Positions 25,110-34,078 of a DNA stretch of 36,458 bases are shown piece after piece. Below the pieces are notes generated by a model. It ran no database searches, was not told the origin of the DNA, and was given only the letters and a program-made list of their open reading frames with translations. Where the stretch lies: positions 1-36,458 of the forward strand of contig CAINHV010000346.1 in NCBI GenBank assembly GCA_903848965.1, given 5' to 3'. Every line of letters begins with the position of its first letter. Positions within the stretch are counted from its first letter, which is position 1. The DNA is from an uncultured Opitutia bacterium (GTDB lineage Bacteria; Verrucomicrobiota; Verrucomicrobiia; Opitutales; Opitutaceae). Position numbers and translations under genes: made by a program.

Positions 25110-26356
25110 TCATAGCGAAGCGCCACCACGGGGTCCAACTTGCTCGCCTGCCAGGCGGGGGCGAAGCCGCTGAACACCCCGGTCACCACGGACGCGGAGA
25201 GCCCGACCAGCACCAGGCCGGCGGAGAAAACCAGCGGGAACGAGGGCATGACGACCGCGACCACCGCGGACATTGCCCAGGCCGTCGCGAGCCCTCCCAG
25301 GCCGCCCAAGACGCAGATGCTCACTGCCTCGATCAGGAACTGCAGGAGAATCGTCCGCCGGCGGGCACCCAGCGCCTTGCGCGTGCCAATCTCCTTCGTC
25401 CGCTCCTTCACGCTGACGTAGGTGATGTTCATGATTCCGATCGCGCCGACGAAGAGCGCGAGCCCGGTCACGAAGAGTCCGCCTAGCGCGATCTTCTGTT
25501 TGATGGGATCAATTTGCTCCCGGATGATCTGCTGGCTGTTGATCTCGAAGTCGTCCTTCTTCTCCGGCCCGAGCTTGCGCACGCGCCGCATCACGCCGCG
25601 CAACTCGTCCTTCGCCTCGTCCATCCGCGCCAGATCGACCTGCACGCGGATATCGGGATTCGCTGACCGCAGCGAAAAAGATCGGCCAAATGCGCTCAGC
25701 GGCAAAATCACCTGGGAGTCCCAGCTGAACAGTCCGAGAAAACTGCCCTGCCGCGCCGCGACCCCGACGACGGTGTAGCGCTGGTTCCGAATCTGGATCG
25801 ACTGGCCCAGCGACGATTCGCCGGGAAACAGGGCGTCGGCGACATCGAAGCCAATCACCGCCACATTGCGGCCACCGCGGCCCTCGAGTTCGCTGAAGAA
25901 GCGGCCCTCCTTCATGTCGGACCGGACAATCCGGCCCAGATCCGAGCTGGTGCCCACAATTCGGATACTGGAGAGCCGATACTCGCCCCGGATCACATTC
26001 GCGTTCCACGCCGCCGACGGGACGGCCACCTTGAGCGGACCGGCTGGATTCGCCGCGATCCACTCGTTGATCGGGTCCGCGTAATCAGTGGAGATGTCGC
26101 GCCGGTTCCGGAAATTCCACCAGTCCTGCACGTCGCGCCAGGGCCACTTGGTCACATAGAGCACGTCGTCGCCGAATCCGGCCAGGCTGCGCTCCACCCC
26201 GGCATCGATCCCGAGGATAGCGGTGCCCATCAGCGTCACCGCGACGATCCCGATGATCACGCCGAGGGCCGTCAGCGACGAACGCAGCTTGTTTGCCCGA
26301 ATCTGCGCGAAGGCGATCCGGACCGACTCGGAGATCTCATAGAGGAAGCGAGACAT
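25106..26356 (-). CDS. MacB-like ABC transporter permease, second paralogue
   Basis: A 416-aa permease with the same design as the 23339-24565 gene. TM1 (NKLRSSLTALGVIIGIVAVT) is followed by the MacB_PCD periplasmic domain (RRDISTDYADPINEWIAANP, GGRNVAVIGFDVADALFPGE). Three C-terminal helices follow, around ALFVGAIGIMNITYVSVKER, GTRKALGARRRTILLQFLIE and the final TGVFSGFAPAWQASKLDPVV. The two paralogues share the RNRRDIS segment and family motifs but differ broadly, suggesting a heteromeric permease. It comes directly after the ATPase gene, separated by a repeat element without a gene. ATG at 26354-26356, immediately after the repeat. Confidence 0.92.
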   Translation of the reverse strand: MSRFLYEISESVRIAFAQIRANKLRSSLTALGVIIGIVAVTLMGTAILGIDAGVERSLAGFGDDVLYVTKWPWRDVQDWWNFRNRRDISTDYADPINEWIAANPAGPLKVAVPSAAWNANVIRGEYRLSSIRIVGTSSDLGRIVRSDMKEGRFFSELEGRGGRNVAVIGFDVADALFPGESSLGQSIQIRNQRYTVVGVAARQGSFLGLFSWDSQVILPLSAFGRSFSLRSANPDIRVQVDLARMDEAKDELRGVMRRVRKLGPEKKDDFEINSQQIIREQIDPIKQKIALGGLFVTGLALFVGAIGIMNITYVSVKERTKEIGTRKALGARRRTILLQFLIEAVSICVLGGLGGLATAWAMSAVVAVVMPSFPLVFSAGLVLVGLSASVVTGVFSGFAPAWQASKLDPVVALRYE

Positions 26357-26486
26357 GCGGATTTTCGATTTTGGATTCTCGATTTTCGATTCTCGGATGA
26401 ACGTCTTTCGCTACGGGAACCGGTGGGTAAGCGGATTTCGGCAATCGAAAATCGAGCGAAGCGACAGCGTCATCCAAAATCAAAAA

Positions 26487-26489
<3 letters not shown>
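26357..26489. repeat. Palindromic element of the same family as 24568-25109, without a gene
   Basis: The left part (ATTTTCGATTTTGGATTCTC, 26361-26380, and GATTTTCGATT at 26381-26391) is mirrored by AATCGAAAATC (26443-26453) and CATCCAAAATCAAAAATCA (26471-26489). As in the cassette at 24568-25109, it starts at the TGA of the upstream gene (TGATTTTTGATTTTGG on the minus strand) and ends at the next ATG (AAAATCCGCATG). Confidence 0.7.
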
Positions 26490-27233
<744 letters not shown>

Positions 27234-27289
27234 GGCAGGATGCACGGGAGGCGCCGGGACCGCGGGAGATGCGCGGGCGGGCGGGCGGA

Positions 27290-28705
27290 TTAGCTCTTCG
27301 CGTCCTTCTTCTTGGGCACCTCGATCTTGACCTTCGAGCCGTCCTTCAGCGTCCGGGTGATGACCCCGAAGCTGCCGCTGACGACTTCGTCGCCGGCCTT
27401 CAGGCCCGACTTGATCTCGATGTGCGAGGTATCCTGGATCCCGGTCTCGACCCGGACCATCTTCACCACGTCGCCGGATTTGACGAAGACCACGCGCTGC
27501 AAGTTTTCGCGGTCGGCCTTCTCGGCCTGGCGCTGCTGCTGGACATTCACCGCGGCGACGGCGCCCTCGCCCTTCGTTTCCTGGGACTTCTTCTCCCGGT
27601 CGGTCGACACTTCCTCCAGGGTCCGCGCCCCTTCGCGCGAGCGGACCGTGACGCTTTGAATCGGCACGGTCACGACATTCGGAACAGTCTGGGTCTCGAC
27701 GTCGGCGTTGGCACTCATGCCCGGCCGCAGCGGCACGTCCTTCTCCAGGATGCGAATCTTGACCAGGAAGTTAGTGACCTCGTCCTGCGTGTTCTGGCCG
27801 GTGATGCGCGCCGCGGATCCGATCTCCTTCACCACGCCCTCGAACTTGCGGGCGGGAAACGCGTCGATGGCGACGCGGGCCTTGTCGCCGACCTTCACGT
27901 TGACGATGTCGTTCTCGTTGATGTTCACCCGGACCTCCATGTTGTCCAGGTTCGCCACCCGCATGACCTCGGCGCCGCCGTAGGAGCCGGTGCCCGCCAC
28001 GCGTTCGCCGACTTCCGTGGAAAGCGAGCTCACCTTGCCGTCGATCGGGGCGAAGATGACGGTCTTGGCCAGTTGATCGCGGGCCTGGTTCAGCGAGCCC
28101 TCGGTCCGGCGGATCTGGGCGAGCGCGTTTTCGACGTTGGCCTGGGCCACCTCGACGGTCGTCTTCGCGGCGGCATAGTCGGCATCGGCGATCAGCTTCT
28201 TCTCGAAGAGATCCTCCGTGCGGCTGAAGTCATCCTTGGCTTTCTGCAACTGCGCCTGCGCCTGCAGGGCGGTGGCCTTGGCGGCGAGGAGGTTGGCCTC
28301 CTGCTGCTCCACCTGGGCCTGGTAATTGTCGGGCTTGATGCTCAGCAGCAGGTCGCCCTTCTTGACGGACGCGCCCTCGCGAAACCGCAGTTGGACGACT
28401 TCGCCGGAAACCTCCGGGGCAATCTTCACCTCGACCTCGGGCTGGATCTTGCCGGTCGCGGAAACGACTTGGGTGATGGTGCGGACCGCGGCCTTCTCGA
28501 TGCCCGTGATGGCGATCGTTTCGGCGGCCTTCTTCTTGTAAAAATATCCCCCGGTGCCGGCCGCCGCCAAGACCACCAAAAGGCCGAGGACGTACCAGAG
28601 GGCGCGCGACTTGCGAGGGGCGCTCTCCAGCGTGGTGTTGGCCGCCGGACGGGGCGCGGCAGCTCGGTTCATCGTCGTGTTTTCCACAGGAAGCAGGGCT
28701 GGCAT
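27290..28705 (-). CDS. MacA/HlyD-like periplasmic adaptor (membrane fusion protein)
   Basis: A 471-aa adaptor that connects the ABC permeases to an outer-membrane channel. A basic N-terminus precedes one TM anchor (about 36-54, [19 protein letters not shown]). A biotinyl-lipoyl half ([40 protein letters not shown]) follows, then a long coiled coil (about 130-225, [20 protein letters not shown]) and the second lipoyl half [19 protein letters not shown]. Beta-barrel ([19 protein letters not shown]) and membrane-proximal domains follow. A low-complexity Glu/Lys/Gln insertion lies near 375-410. ATG 28705 is used; ATG 28672 (MNRAAAPRP) is equally possible. A strong hairpin with a U-tract lies about 55 bp upstream (28758-28794), perhaps an attenuator. 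No TolC-like gene is nearby. Confidence 0.92.
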   Translation of the reverse strand: MPALLPVENTTMNRAAAPRPAANTTLESAPRKSRALWYVLGLLVVLAAAGTGGYFYKKKAAETIAITGIEKAAVRTITQVVSATGKIQPEVEVKIAPEVSGEVVQLRFREGASVKKGDLLLSIKPDNYQAQVEQQEANLLAAKATALQAQAQLQKAKDDFSRTEDLFEKKLIADADYAAAKTTVEVAQANVENALAQIRRTEGSLNQARDQLAKTVIFAPIDGKVSSLSTEVGERVAGTGSYGGAEVMRVANLDNMEVRVNINENDIVNVKVGDKARVAIDAFPARKFEGVVKEIGSAARITGQNTQDEVTNFLVKIRILEKDVPLRPGMSANADVETQTVPNVVTVPIQSVTVRSREGARTLEEVSTDREKKSQETKGEGAVAAVNVQQQRQAEKADRENLQRVVFVKSGDVVKMVRVETGIQDTSHIEIKSGLKAGDEVVSGSFGVITRTLKDGSKVKIEVPKKKDAKS

Positions 28706-28757
28706 GGGAATTTAGGTCCGCCGCCGACGCAAGCGGCCTGTTGCTTTTGGCCGCCAG

Positions 28758-28794
28758 AAAAACAAGTGGCCGGGCCCACAACGACCCGGCCACT
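28758..28794 (-). terminator. Strong intrinsic terminator or attenuator upstream of the adaptor gene
   Basis: On the minus strand a perfect 10-bp stem (AGTGGCCGGG / CCCGGCCACT, 28785-28794 and 28765-28774) with a 10-nt loop is followed by TTGTTTTT. The next gene on that strand starts only about 55 bp later. Either it ends a transcript coming from 28800-30144 (small RNA, or the ppgK-side message), or it is a regulated attenuator of the efflux operon. Confidence 0.65.
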
Positions 28795-29418
28795 CAACAC
28801 AACTGATGACGAGGCGGACAGAAAACGGGAATCGCGCGCGGAGAGAACCCCTTTGCGACCAATGACGTAGCCTTCGCGACGAACGCGGGCGTACCGGCGA
28901 TTGGATAACGGTCTGGTCACGGGAGCAATACACCCAGGAAACACGAAAGTTACAGAATACCTGGGATGGCGCCCGTAATCAGAGCATGGCCTCTGTGTTT
29001 TCATCCGCAGATGTCGGCCTTCGCGCTCTTCGCGGCTTCGCGTGAGCTCCCTCCGAAATGGATCGAGCCGGGAGTTGAATCTGAAGCCAGAAAACCAGGA
29101 ATCTCCCGGACACGTGGACCGCAGATGACGCGGATAAAGGCCCCGGGCCGGATGATCAAAGCGATCGGCGGCACCACGCGCCTTGTCGCTTCGATCCGAT
29201 CAGCGGATCGGATCGCGAAGGGCGGCTGGTCTGCCCCGCGGATCGAAGCTGGCCCATTCATCCGCCGGCCTGGTTGATATCCGCGCCCTCTGCGTCATCC
29301 GCGGTCAAGATCGGGGGCCTTGGCCTAAGTTTCTGGGATTGCTCTTCGCGACGGCGCGTGAAGGGACCCAAAGATGACACCGGGCGCACAAGACTGCGCC
29401 CCGACGGGAAACCGATCC
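28795..29418. other. Gene-free region with repeats and hairpins
   Basis: No convincing coding sequence was found in these 624 bp. It holds CCCAGG / CCTGGG arms (28933-28965), the family H core CTGAAGCCAGAAAACCAGGA (29081-29100), a perfect 10-bp hairpin CGATCCGATC / GATCGGATCG (29192-29215, loop AGCG), GCGGAT/ATCCGC-type repeats around 29278-29305, and a family D palindrome (29382-29402). The promoter of the efflux operon must lie somewhere here; I could not place it with confidence. Confidence 0.6.
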
Positions 29419-30144
29419 CTACTCCGTCGCCAGCGCCGCACCGACGATTCCGGCCTGGTTGAGAAACCGCGCGGGCACCATCCGGGCGCGCGGTTTCACG
29501 TAGCGGAAAAACTTCGCATGCTTCGCGCTGACCCCGCCACCCACGATGATGAGCTCGGGCCAGATGATGTTCTCGAGGGTGGCGACATAGTCGCACAGGC
29601 GCCGGCCCCACTCCTCCCAGGACAAATTCTTCTCCTCGCGCACCGAGGCGGCGACGTGCTTCTCGATCGACTTTCCCTTCCACGGGAGGTGGCCGAGTTC
29701 CATCGGCATCACCGTGCCTTGATAGGCGATGGCCGACCCGACGCCGGTGCCCAGCGTGAGCAGCAACGCCTTGCCCATGAACCCGCGGCCCGCGCCGAAC
29801 TTCATCTCCGCCTGCGCGGCGGCCGCGGCGTCGTTGATCAACGCCACGCGGCAACCGGTGGCCGCGCTGAACACCTTCGTCGCATCGAGGCCGATAAACT
29901 TGGGATGAAGATTCGCGGACGTCAGGATCCGCGGACCCTGGATAACCCCCGGGAAGCCGACGCCGATGGGACCGCGCCACTTGAAATGAACCCGTAGCTC
30001 CTCAATCGCGCGCCCCATCGCCAGGGGGCTCAGCGCCTCCGGGGTGGCGATGCGCAGGCGTTCCGCCAGCAACTGGCCCGTGGCCGTGTCCACGGGTGCG
30101 CCCTTGAGCGCAGAGCCGCCAATATCGATGCCGAGTGCTTTCAT
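29419..30144 (-). CDS. ppgK: ROK-family kinase, probable polyphosphate glucokinase
   Basis: Likely phosphorylates glucose with polyphosphate (and perhaps ATP) to glucose-6-phosphate in the cytoplasm. The 241 aa follow the PpgK pattern closely. The phosphate-binding start GIDIGGSALKGAPVD is followed by RIATPEALSP, the HFKWRGPIGVGFPGV segment, ALINDAAAAAQAEM (catalytic Asp), LLLTLGTGVGSAIA and MELGHLPWKGKSIE (substrate Glu and His). The diagnostic PpgK stretches LSWEEWGRRL and ELIIVGGGVSAKHAKF, and the end LNQAGIVGAALATE, are also present. ROK zinc-site Cys residues are absent, as in PpgK. Strict ATP glucokinase is the alternative. The gene follows slyD on the same strand after 74 bp. ATG at 30142-30144. 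Confidence 0.82.
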   Translation of the reverse strand: MKALGIDIGGSALKGAPVDTATGQLLAERLRIATPEALSPLAMGRAIEELRVHFKWRGPIGVGFPGVIQGPRILTSANLHPKFIGLDATKVFSAATGCRVALINDAAAAAQAEMKFGAGRGFMGKALLLTLGTGVGSAIAYQGTVMPMELGHLPWKGKSIEKHVAASVREEKNLSWEEWGRRLCDYVATLENIIWPELIIVGGGVSAKHAKFFRYVKPRARMVPARFLNQAGIVGAALATE

Positions 30145-30218
30145 GAAGTGGTGCGCAATGAGATCTGGGGAAAGTCTGGGGCCGTCACGCTATCTGAGGT
30201 CAGTCCTCGCGACGGGAC

Positions 30219-30692
30219 TTATTCCGCGCCGCAGCCGCCGGCGCCATGGGCGTGACCGTGGCTGAGTTCCTCAGCGGAGGCGGCGCGGGCCGACACGATT
30301 TCCACGTCGAAAGTGAGGTCCACACCCGCGAGCGGATGATTGGCATCGAGGAGAACGTCGTCGCCTTCGATGGCGGCCACGGTGACGACGGGCGCGAACC
30401 GGTCGGTGTCGGTTTGGAACTGATCCCCGACACTCAGGTTGCCCTCGATCGGAAGCATCCCGCGCTTCACCCGGTGCACCTGCCCCGGATCGCGTTCGCC
30501 GTAGGCCTTGACCGCCGGCACCTGGACGCGGGCCTTCACGCCGGCCGCCACATCGCGGAGCTGCTCATCGAGCCCATCGATGATTTGGCCCGCCCCCTCG
30601 AGGTAGGTCAGCGCGTCGCCCCCGGCGGACGAGTCAAGCACGCGACCACTCGGATCGCGCAAGGTATAGTGGAAGGACACAACGCGAGGCAT
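30219..30692 (-). CDS. FKBP-type peptidyl-prolyl isomerase, SlyD-like
   Basis: A 157-aa cytoplasmic prolyl isomerase and chaperone. The start VVSFHYTLRDPSGRVLDSSA and YLEGAGQIIDGLDEQLRDVA form the FKBP half. KAYGERDPGQVHRVKRGMLP leads into the inserted IF chaperone domain (GNLSVGDQFQTDTDRFAPVV), and DANHPLAGVDLTFDVEIVSA closes the FKBP fold. All are characteristic of SlyD. The short His/Gly/Cys tail (HGHAHGAGGCGAE) suggests metal binding, as in E. coli SlyD. The frame is open to 30776, but ATG at 30690-30692 fits the family N-terminus. It precedes ppgK on the same strand, possibly as a two-gene unit. Confidence 0.92.
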   Translation of the reverse strand: MPRVVSFHYTLRDPSGRVLDSSAGGDALTYLEGAGQIIDGLDEQLRDVAAGVKARVQVPAVKAYGERDPGQVHRVKRGMLPIEGNLSVGDQFQTDTDRFAPVVTVAAIEGDDVLLDANHPLAGVDLTFDVEIVSARAASAEELSHGHAHGAGGCGAE

Positions 30693-30796
30693 GGGAGGAA
30701 ATGGGAAGTAACAAGCCGCGGGGGCACAAGGCGCAAGATCGCGGGTGGACCGACGCGCCCGGCCGCCGAGAGCCATTAAGAAATGCCGTAGCCATT

Positions 30797-30962
30797 CGGG
30801 CGTGGACGAGCCCCGCCCCTACACGCCTTCGTAGGGGCGAGCCTCGTGCGCGCCCGCGACGTCAAACCGCACCAGCCCGGAATATTTCACCGCCCACGCA
30901 CGCGATTGCCGTCCGTCGCGCCAGTCTCCGACTGGCGGGACGCCGGTCAGAGACCGGCGCCA
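30797..30962. repeat. REP-like cluster between slyD and the ABC permease
   Basis: An imperfect inverted pair of family B (30797-30822 and 30831-30856; the right copy matches 47-72 with two differences) is followed by two hairpins, CGCCAGTC / GACTGGCG (30919-30937) and GCCGGTC / GACCGGC (30942-30958), family E. These occupy most of the gene-free stretch of about 330 bp (30693-31021). Confidence 0.7.
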
Positions 30963-31021
30963 CTCCTGGCGGCTGCGACCGTGTGTTGAATCTTGCCATG
31001 GGCACCGTGAATTATCCGGGC

Positions 31022-33625
31022 TCAGGTCTCCTGCCGCAGCACCTCGAGCGGCGGGTGCGTCGCAATACCCCGGCTCGAGACCAGCCCCGTGATCAACGTC
31101 ACCGTGCAGACCGCGAGGCCGCCGACGACGAGCACGGGAATCGACGCCGAAGGTGGAATCCGGAAGACGAACTTGGCCAGCAATCCGTTGCCGACGACCG
31201 CGAGTCCGCAGCCGACCACGGAGGCCAGCACCCCGAGGATCGCGTACTCCACGAGCTGAATCTGGATGAGTTGGCGCCGGCTCGCGCCCAATGTGCGCAG
31301 GAGGACGGTTTCGCGGATGCGTTGAAACCGTCCTGTCATCACGGCACCCGCGAGGACGATGACTCCCGTCACGGCCGTGAAGAGCGCCATGAACTGAATC
31401 ACGAAGGCGATCTTCGAAAAAATCCCGTCGACCGTCTGCATCACCAGTGCGAGGTCGATGGCCGTGATACTCGGGAAGGCCTCGACCACCGCGCGCTGGA
31501 GATCCGCCGAACGCTCGCTCGTCGCCGCCCGGACCGCCGCGACGTGGAACTTCGGTGCGGCCTCGAGCACGCCCTCGGGAAACACGACGAAGAAGTTCGG
31601 CTCCAGCCGGCGCCACTCGACGGTCCGCACGCTGGTGACGCGACTCCGGATCGGCACGCCCTGCACATCCCACTCGATTTCGTCGCCGAGCTTGAGCGCC
31701 ATGTCGTTGAACAGGCCCTGCTCGATCGAGATGGGGACCACCGCCGTGCCGGGCTCCACCTTGCCGGTGAAGGTCCCCTGCACGACCTTCTCCGATCCGC
31801 CAAGCTGCGGGCGAAAGGTCGAGCGGTACTCGCGCCGCAACGTCCAGCCGGCCACCCTGCCCTCGTTGCCGCCCTCGCCGCGGTCCCGACGATCCTCGGG
31901 TTCGCCGCGCCCTGCCGCCCGCAGCAGTTCCTCCACCTTGCGCCCACGCACCGCCGCCACCCGCATGGTGACAATCGGCGCCTCAATCAGCACCGGCGAT
32001 CCCTGATCCGTGCTGATCTTTTTCAGGCCGTCGATCTGATCGTCCTGGATGTCGAAGAAGAGCAGGTTGGGTCGATCCGTGCCGCTCGTCAGGGCAATCT
32101 CCTGCAGCAGCGTCGTCCGGGTCAGAAACAGCGTCAGCATCAGGAAGGTTCCGAGACCGAGCGACACGAGCAGCAGGACCGTGCGGTTGTTCGGCCGGTA
32201 GAGGTTGCCGATGCCCTGGCGCACGACGTACGGCATCCGGCCCGGCGACCAGAGTCCGACGCGCCGCGTGCTCAGGGCGCGCGCGGTCCACGCCACGACC
32301 TTGGCCACTCCGGCGAGCAGCAGAAATCCCCCGAAGAGCATGGCGGCAAAGCCGAGGCCGTCACGGAGCCGGCTCGTTTGCCAGATGGAGAAACCGGTGA
32401 CTGCCACGACGATGAACACCCCGATCGCAATCCGCCACGGATCCGGGCCCGGCGCCGCTTCGGCAAACGCGGAGCGCAACGCCACCAGCGGCGAGACCCG
32501 GCGCACCGCGAGCAACGGCAGCACGGTGAACAGCAGGCAAATCAACAACCCCGCGCCCATGCCCCCCAGCACGGCCGGCCAGGCAATGAAGAAGTCCACG
32601 TCGATCGGCAGGACGTCGCGCAGGAGCGGCGGCAGCGCAAACTGGACGGCGAGACCCAGGGCCGCCCCAACGATCGCACCCACCACGCCGAGCGCGAAGC
32701 CCTGGACGAGGTAAACCGCGAACGCCTGGCGCGACGACGCCCCCAGGCAGCGCAGCACCGCGACCGTCGGCACCTTCTGCTGCACGTAGACGTGGATGGC
32801 GCTGGCGACCCCGATGGCACCGAGGAAGAGCGCGATGAAACCGACCAGCGAGAGAAAGCCCTCGATGTTCTCGAGCGCGCGGCCGAGTTCGCGCTTCCGT
32901 TCGGCCACCGTGTCGTAACCCAGCCGCTCCGCCCGGAAACGCTGCCGCATGTCGGTCTCCACCGCGTCCGGCGCATGCGCCGCCGGCAGTTCCAGCATCG
33001 TGCGGTAGCGAATGAGGACATTGCGATCAGTCAGACCCGCCGCAGCGAGCGTCGCCCAGGGGACGATGGCGCGCGGCGCGACCGTCGCGCTCACCGCAGA
33101 GGACTCCCCCGGGATCTTCTTCAGCGCCCCAATCACCGTGTAGGTCGTGTCGCCGAGCTTCACCGTGTCGCCGACCTTGGTCGTGTACTGCCGGAGCAAG
33201 GTTTCCTCGACGATGGTGACATCGCCGCCGGCCCGGAGGCGCGCAACGGCGTCCCGGGGCTCGGTCTCGAAGTCGCCGTAGAAAGGAAACTCGCCTTCGA
33301 AACCGCGCACATTGACGAGCCGCGTCTGGCCGCGGGCGCTCGGAAAAGCCAACATCGACGAGAAACTCACCTCGCGCGCCACCCGGCCGCCGAGTCCGTC
33401 GATATAACGCTGCGCGTCCGCGCTCGGCTGCTGCCGCCCCGTGATGATCAGATCGGCGCCGAGCAGCTCCTTGGCCTGCGAGTCGATCGCCCGCTCGAGA
33501 TTCGCCCCGAGCGAACCGATCGCGACGAGCGCGGCGATCCCGAGGACCACGGAGAGCGAGAACAACCCCAGCCGCCGCCGGGACGCCCGCGAATCCCGCC
33601 AGGCCATTTTCAGGATGAAGTTCAT
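31022..33625 (-). CDS. FtsX/YbbP-type ABC transporter permease
   Basis: An 867-aa permease with two FtsX-like core domains, matching the architecture of E. coli YbbP (about 800 aa). TM1 lies at about 18-43 (LGLFSLSVVLGIAALVAIGS). A periplasmic region follows, then a three-helix FtsX module around VGFIALFLGAIGVASAIHVY and KVPTVAVLRCLGASSRQAF. Further helices include LPPLLRDVLPIDVDFFIAWP and PYVVRQGIGNLYRPNNRTVL. A second periplasmic region precedes a last FtsX module (FMALFTAVTGVIVLAGAVMT, ETVLLRTLGASRRQLIQIQL). It probably works with the ATPase at 34059-34772; the GxxExxY cassette separates them. Role in export of lipids or hydrophobic molecules is inferred. A 1100-codon frame antisense to it is a composition artefact. 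Confidence 0.92.
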   Translation of the reverse strand: MNFILKMAWRDSRASRRRLGLFSLSVVLGIAALVAIGSLGANLERAIDSQAKELLGADLIITGRQQPSADAQRYIDGLGGRVAREVSFSSMLAFPSARGQTRLVNVRGFEGEFPFYGDFETEPRDAVARLRAGGDVTIVEETLLRQYTTKVGDTVKLGDTTYTVIGALKKIPGESSAVSATVAPRAIVPWATLAAAGLTDRNVLIRYRTMLELPAAHAPDAVETDMRQRFRAERLGYDTVAERKRELGRALENIEGFLSLVGFIALFLGAIGVASAIHVYVQQKVPTVAVLRCLGASSRQAFAVYLVQGFALGVVGAIVGAALGLAVQFALPPLLRDVLPIDVDFFIAWPAVLGGMGAGLLICLLFTVLPLLAVRRVSPLVALRSAFAEAAPGPDPWRIAIGVFIVVAVTGFSIWQTSRLRDGLGFAAMLFGGFLLLAGVAKVVAWTARALSTRRVGLWSPGRMPYVVRQGIGNLYRPNNRTVLLLVSLGLGTFLMLTLFLTRTTLLQEIALTSGTDRPNLLFFDIQDDQIDGLKKISTDQGSPVLIEAPIVTMRVAAVRGRKVEELLRAAGRGEPEDRRDRGEGGNEGRVAGWTLRREYRSTFRPQLGGSEKVVQGTFTGKVEPGTAVVPISIEQGLFNDMALKLGDEIEWDVQGVPIRSRVTSVRTVEWRRLEPNFFVVFPEGVLEAAPKFHVAAVRAATSERSADLQRAVVEAFPSITAIDLALVMQTVDGIFSKIAFVIQFMALFTAVTGVIVLAGAVMTGRFQRIRETVLLRTLGASRRQLIQIQLVEYAILGVLASVVGCGLAVVGNGLLAKFVFRIPPSASIPVLVVGGLAVCTVTLITGLVSSRGIATHPPLEVLRQET

Positions 33626-33632
33626 TTATTTT

Positions 33633-34078
33633 TGGCCCACGAAACACACGAAAGGCACGAAATCAGAGAGCGATTCTCTCCCACTCCAGTTTGGGAGCGT
33701 GTCCGAAGTTCACCAGGAGTCCCAAGCGGAACTGCGTTGCATGAAGATAGTTCAAAATCTGGGCGCGATGCTCATCCGCGAGATGGGACACTGCTTTCAA
33801 TTCGAGAATCACTTTCCCGAAACACACGAAGTCCGCGACAAAAGCCTGCTTCAAGGGCCGGCCTTTGTATTCGAGACGAAGCACCTTCTGGCTCTCGAAC
33901 GGTATGCCCTGCGCTTCAAATTCGATGGCCAGGCATTCGTGGAATACTGACTCGAGGAACCCGCAACCCTTTTCCTTATCGACCTCGAAGCACGCTCCCA
34001 TGATGCGATAGGATTCATCTCGATAGACAAGTTCGGGCATGAGCTCCCTTTCGTGTTTTTAGTGTGTTTCGTGGGCCA
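33633..34078. mobile_element. Inverted-repeat-bounded cassette carrying the GxxExxY gene
   Basis: A perfect 17-bp inverted repeat, TGGCCCACGAAACACAC (33633-33649) and its complement (34062-34078), with a further CGAAAGG / CCTTTCG match inside, encloses one gene. The right arm supplies the last codons (HETH) and lies next to the stop of the upstream ABC ATPase. The left arm ends 7 bp before the ATG of the permease gene. A related CACGAAA unit is at 34783-34813. Confidence 0.65.
33663..34040 (-). CDS. GxxExxY protein (PD-(D/E)XK nuclease-like)
   Basis: A 125-aa protein of the GxxExxY family (TIGR04256-like). The name-giving motif is GFLESVF (Phe in place of Tyr), inside YRIMGACFEVDKEKGCGFLE. 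The putative nuclease core is VADFVCFGKVILELKAVSHL, with Asp and the Glu-x-Lys pair in a PD-(D/E)XK arrangement, and AQILNYLHATQFRLGLLVNF follows as in all family members. Catalysis has not been proven for the family. It is enclosed by 17-bp inverted repeats and placed between the ATPase and permease genes of one operon, so it is probably a passenger. ATG at 34038-34040. Confidence 0.9.
   Translation of the reverse strand: MPELVYRDESYRIMGACFEVDKEKGCGFLESVFHECLAIEFEAQGIPFESQKVLRLEYKGRPLKQAFVADFVCFGKVILELKAVSHLADEHRAQILNYLHATQFRLGLLVNFGHAPKLEWERIAL

Noticed and set aside
24985-25113. N-terminal extension of the four-helix-bundle protein
   Set aside because: The extra 43 residues translate the inverted repeat and neighbouring intergenic DNA; the family N-terminus begins at the ATG at 24984.
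27269-28870. 533-codon plus-strand open frame
   Set aside because: Antisense to the adaptor gene 27290-28705, whose domain pattern is clear. The product looks like random Leu/Asp/Gly-rich sequence.
28669-29004. 111-codon minus-strand ORF before the adaptor gene
   Set aside because: It runs through the strong terminator and into the start of the adaptor gene, lacks a good start site and shows no recognisable domain; the region is treated as leader or non-coding.
30701-34003. 1100-codon open frame on the plus strand
   Set aside because: It lies antisense to the YbbP-like permease, YbbA-side cassette and REP cluster, and translates into a His/Arg/Asp-rich sequence with no domain. High GC at third codon positions of the real gene removes stop codons from the opposite strand.
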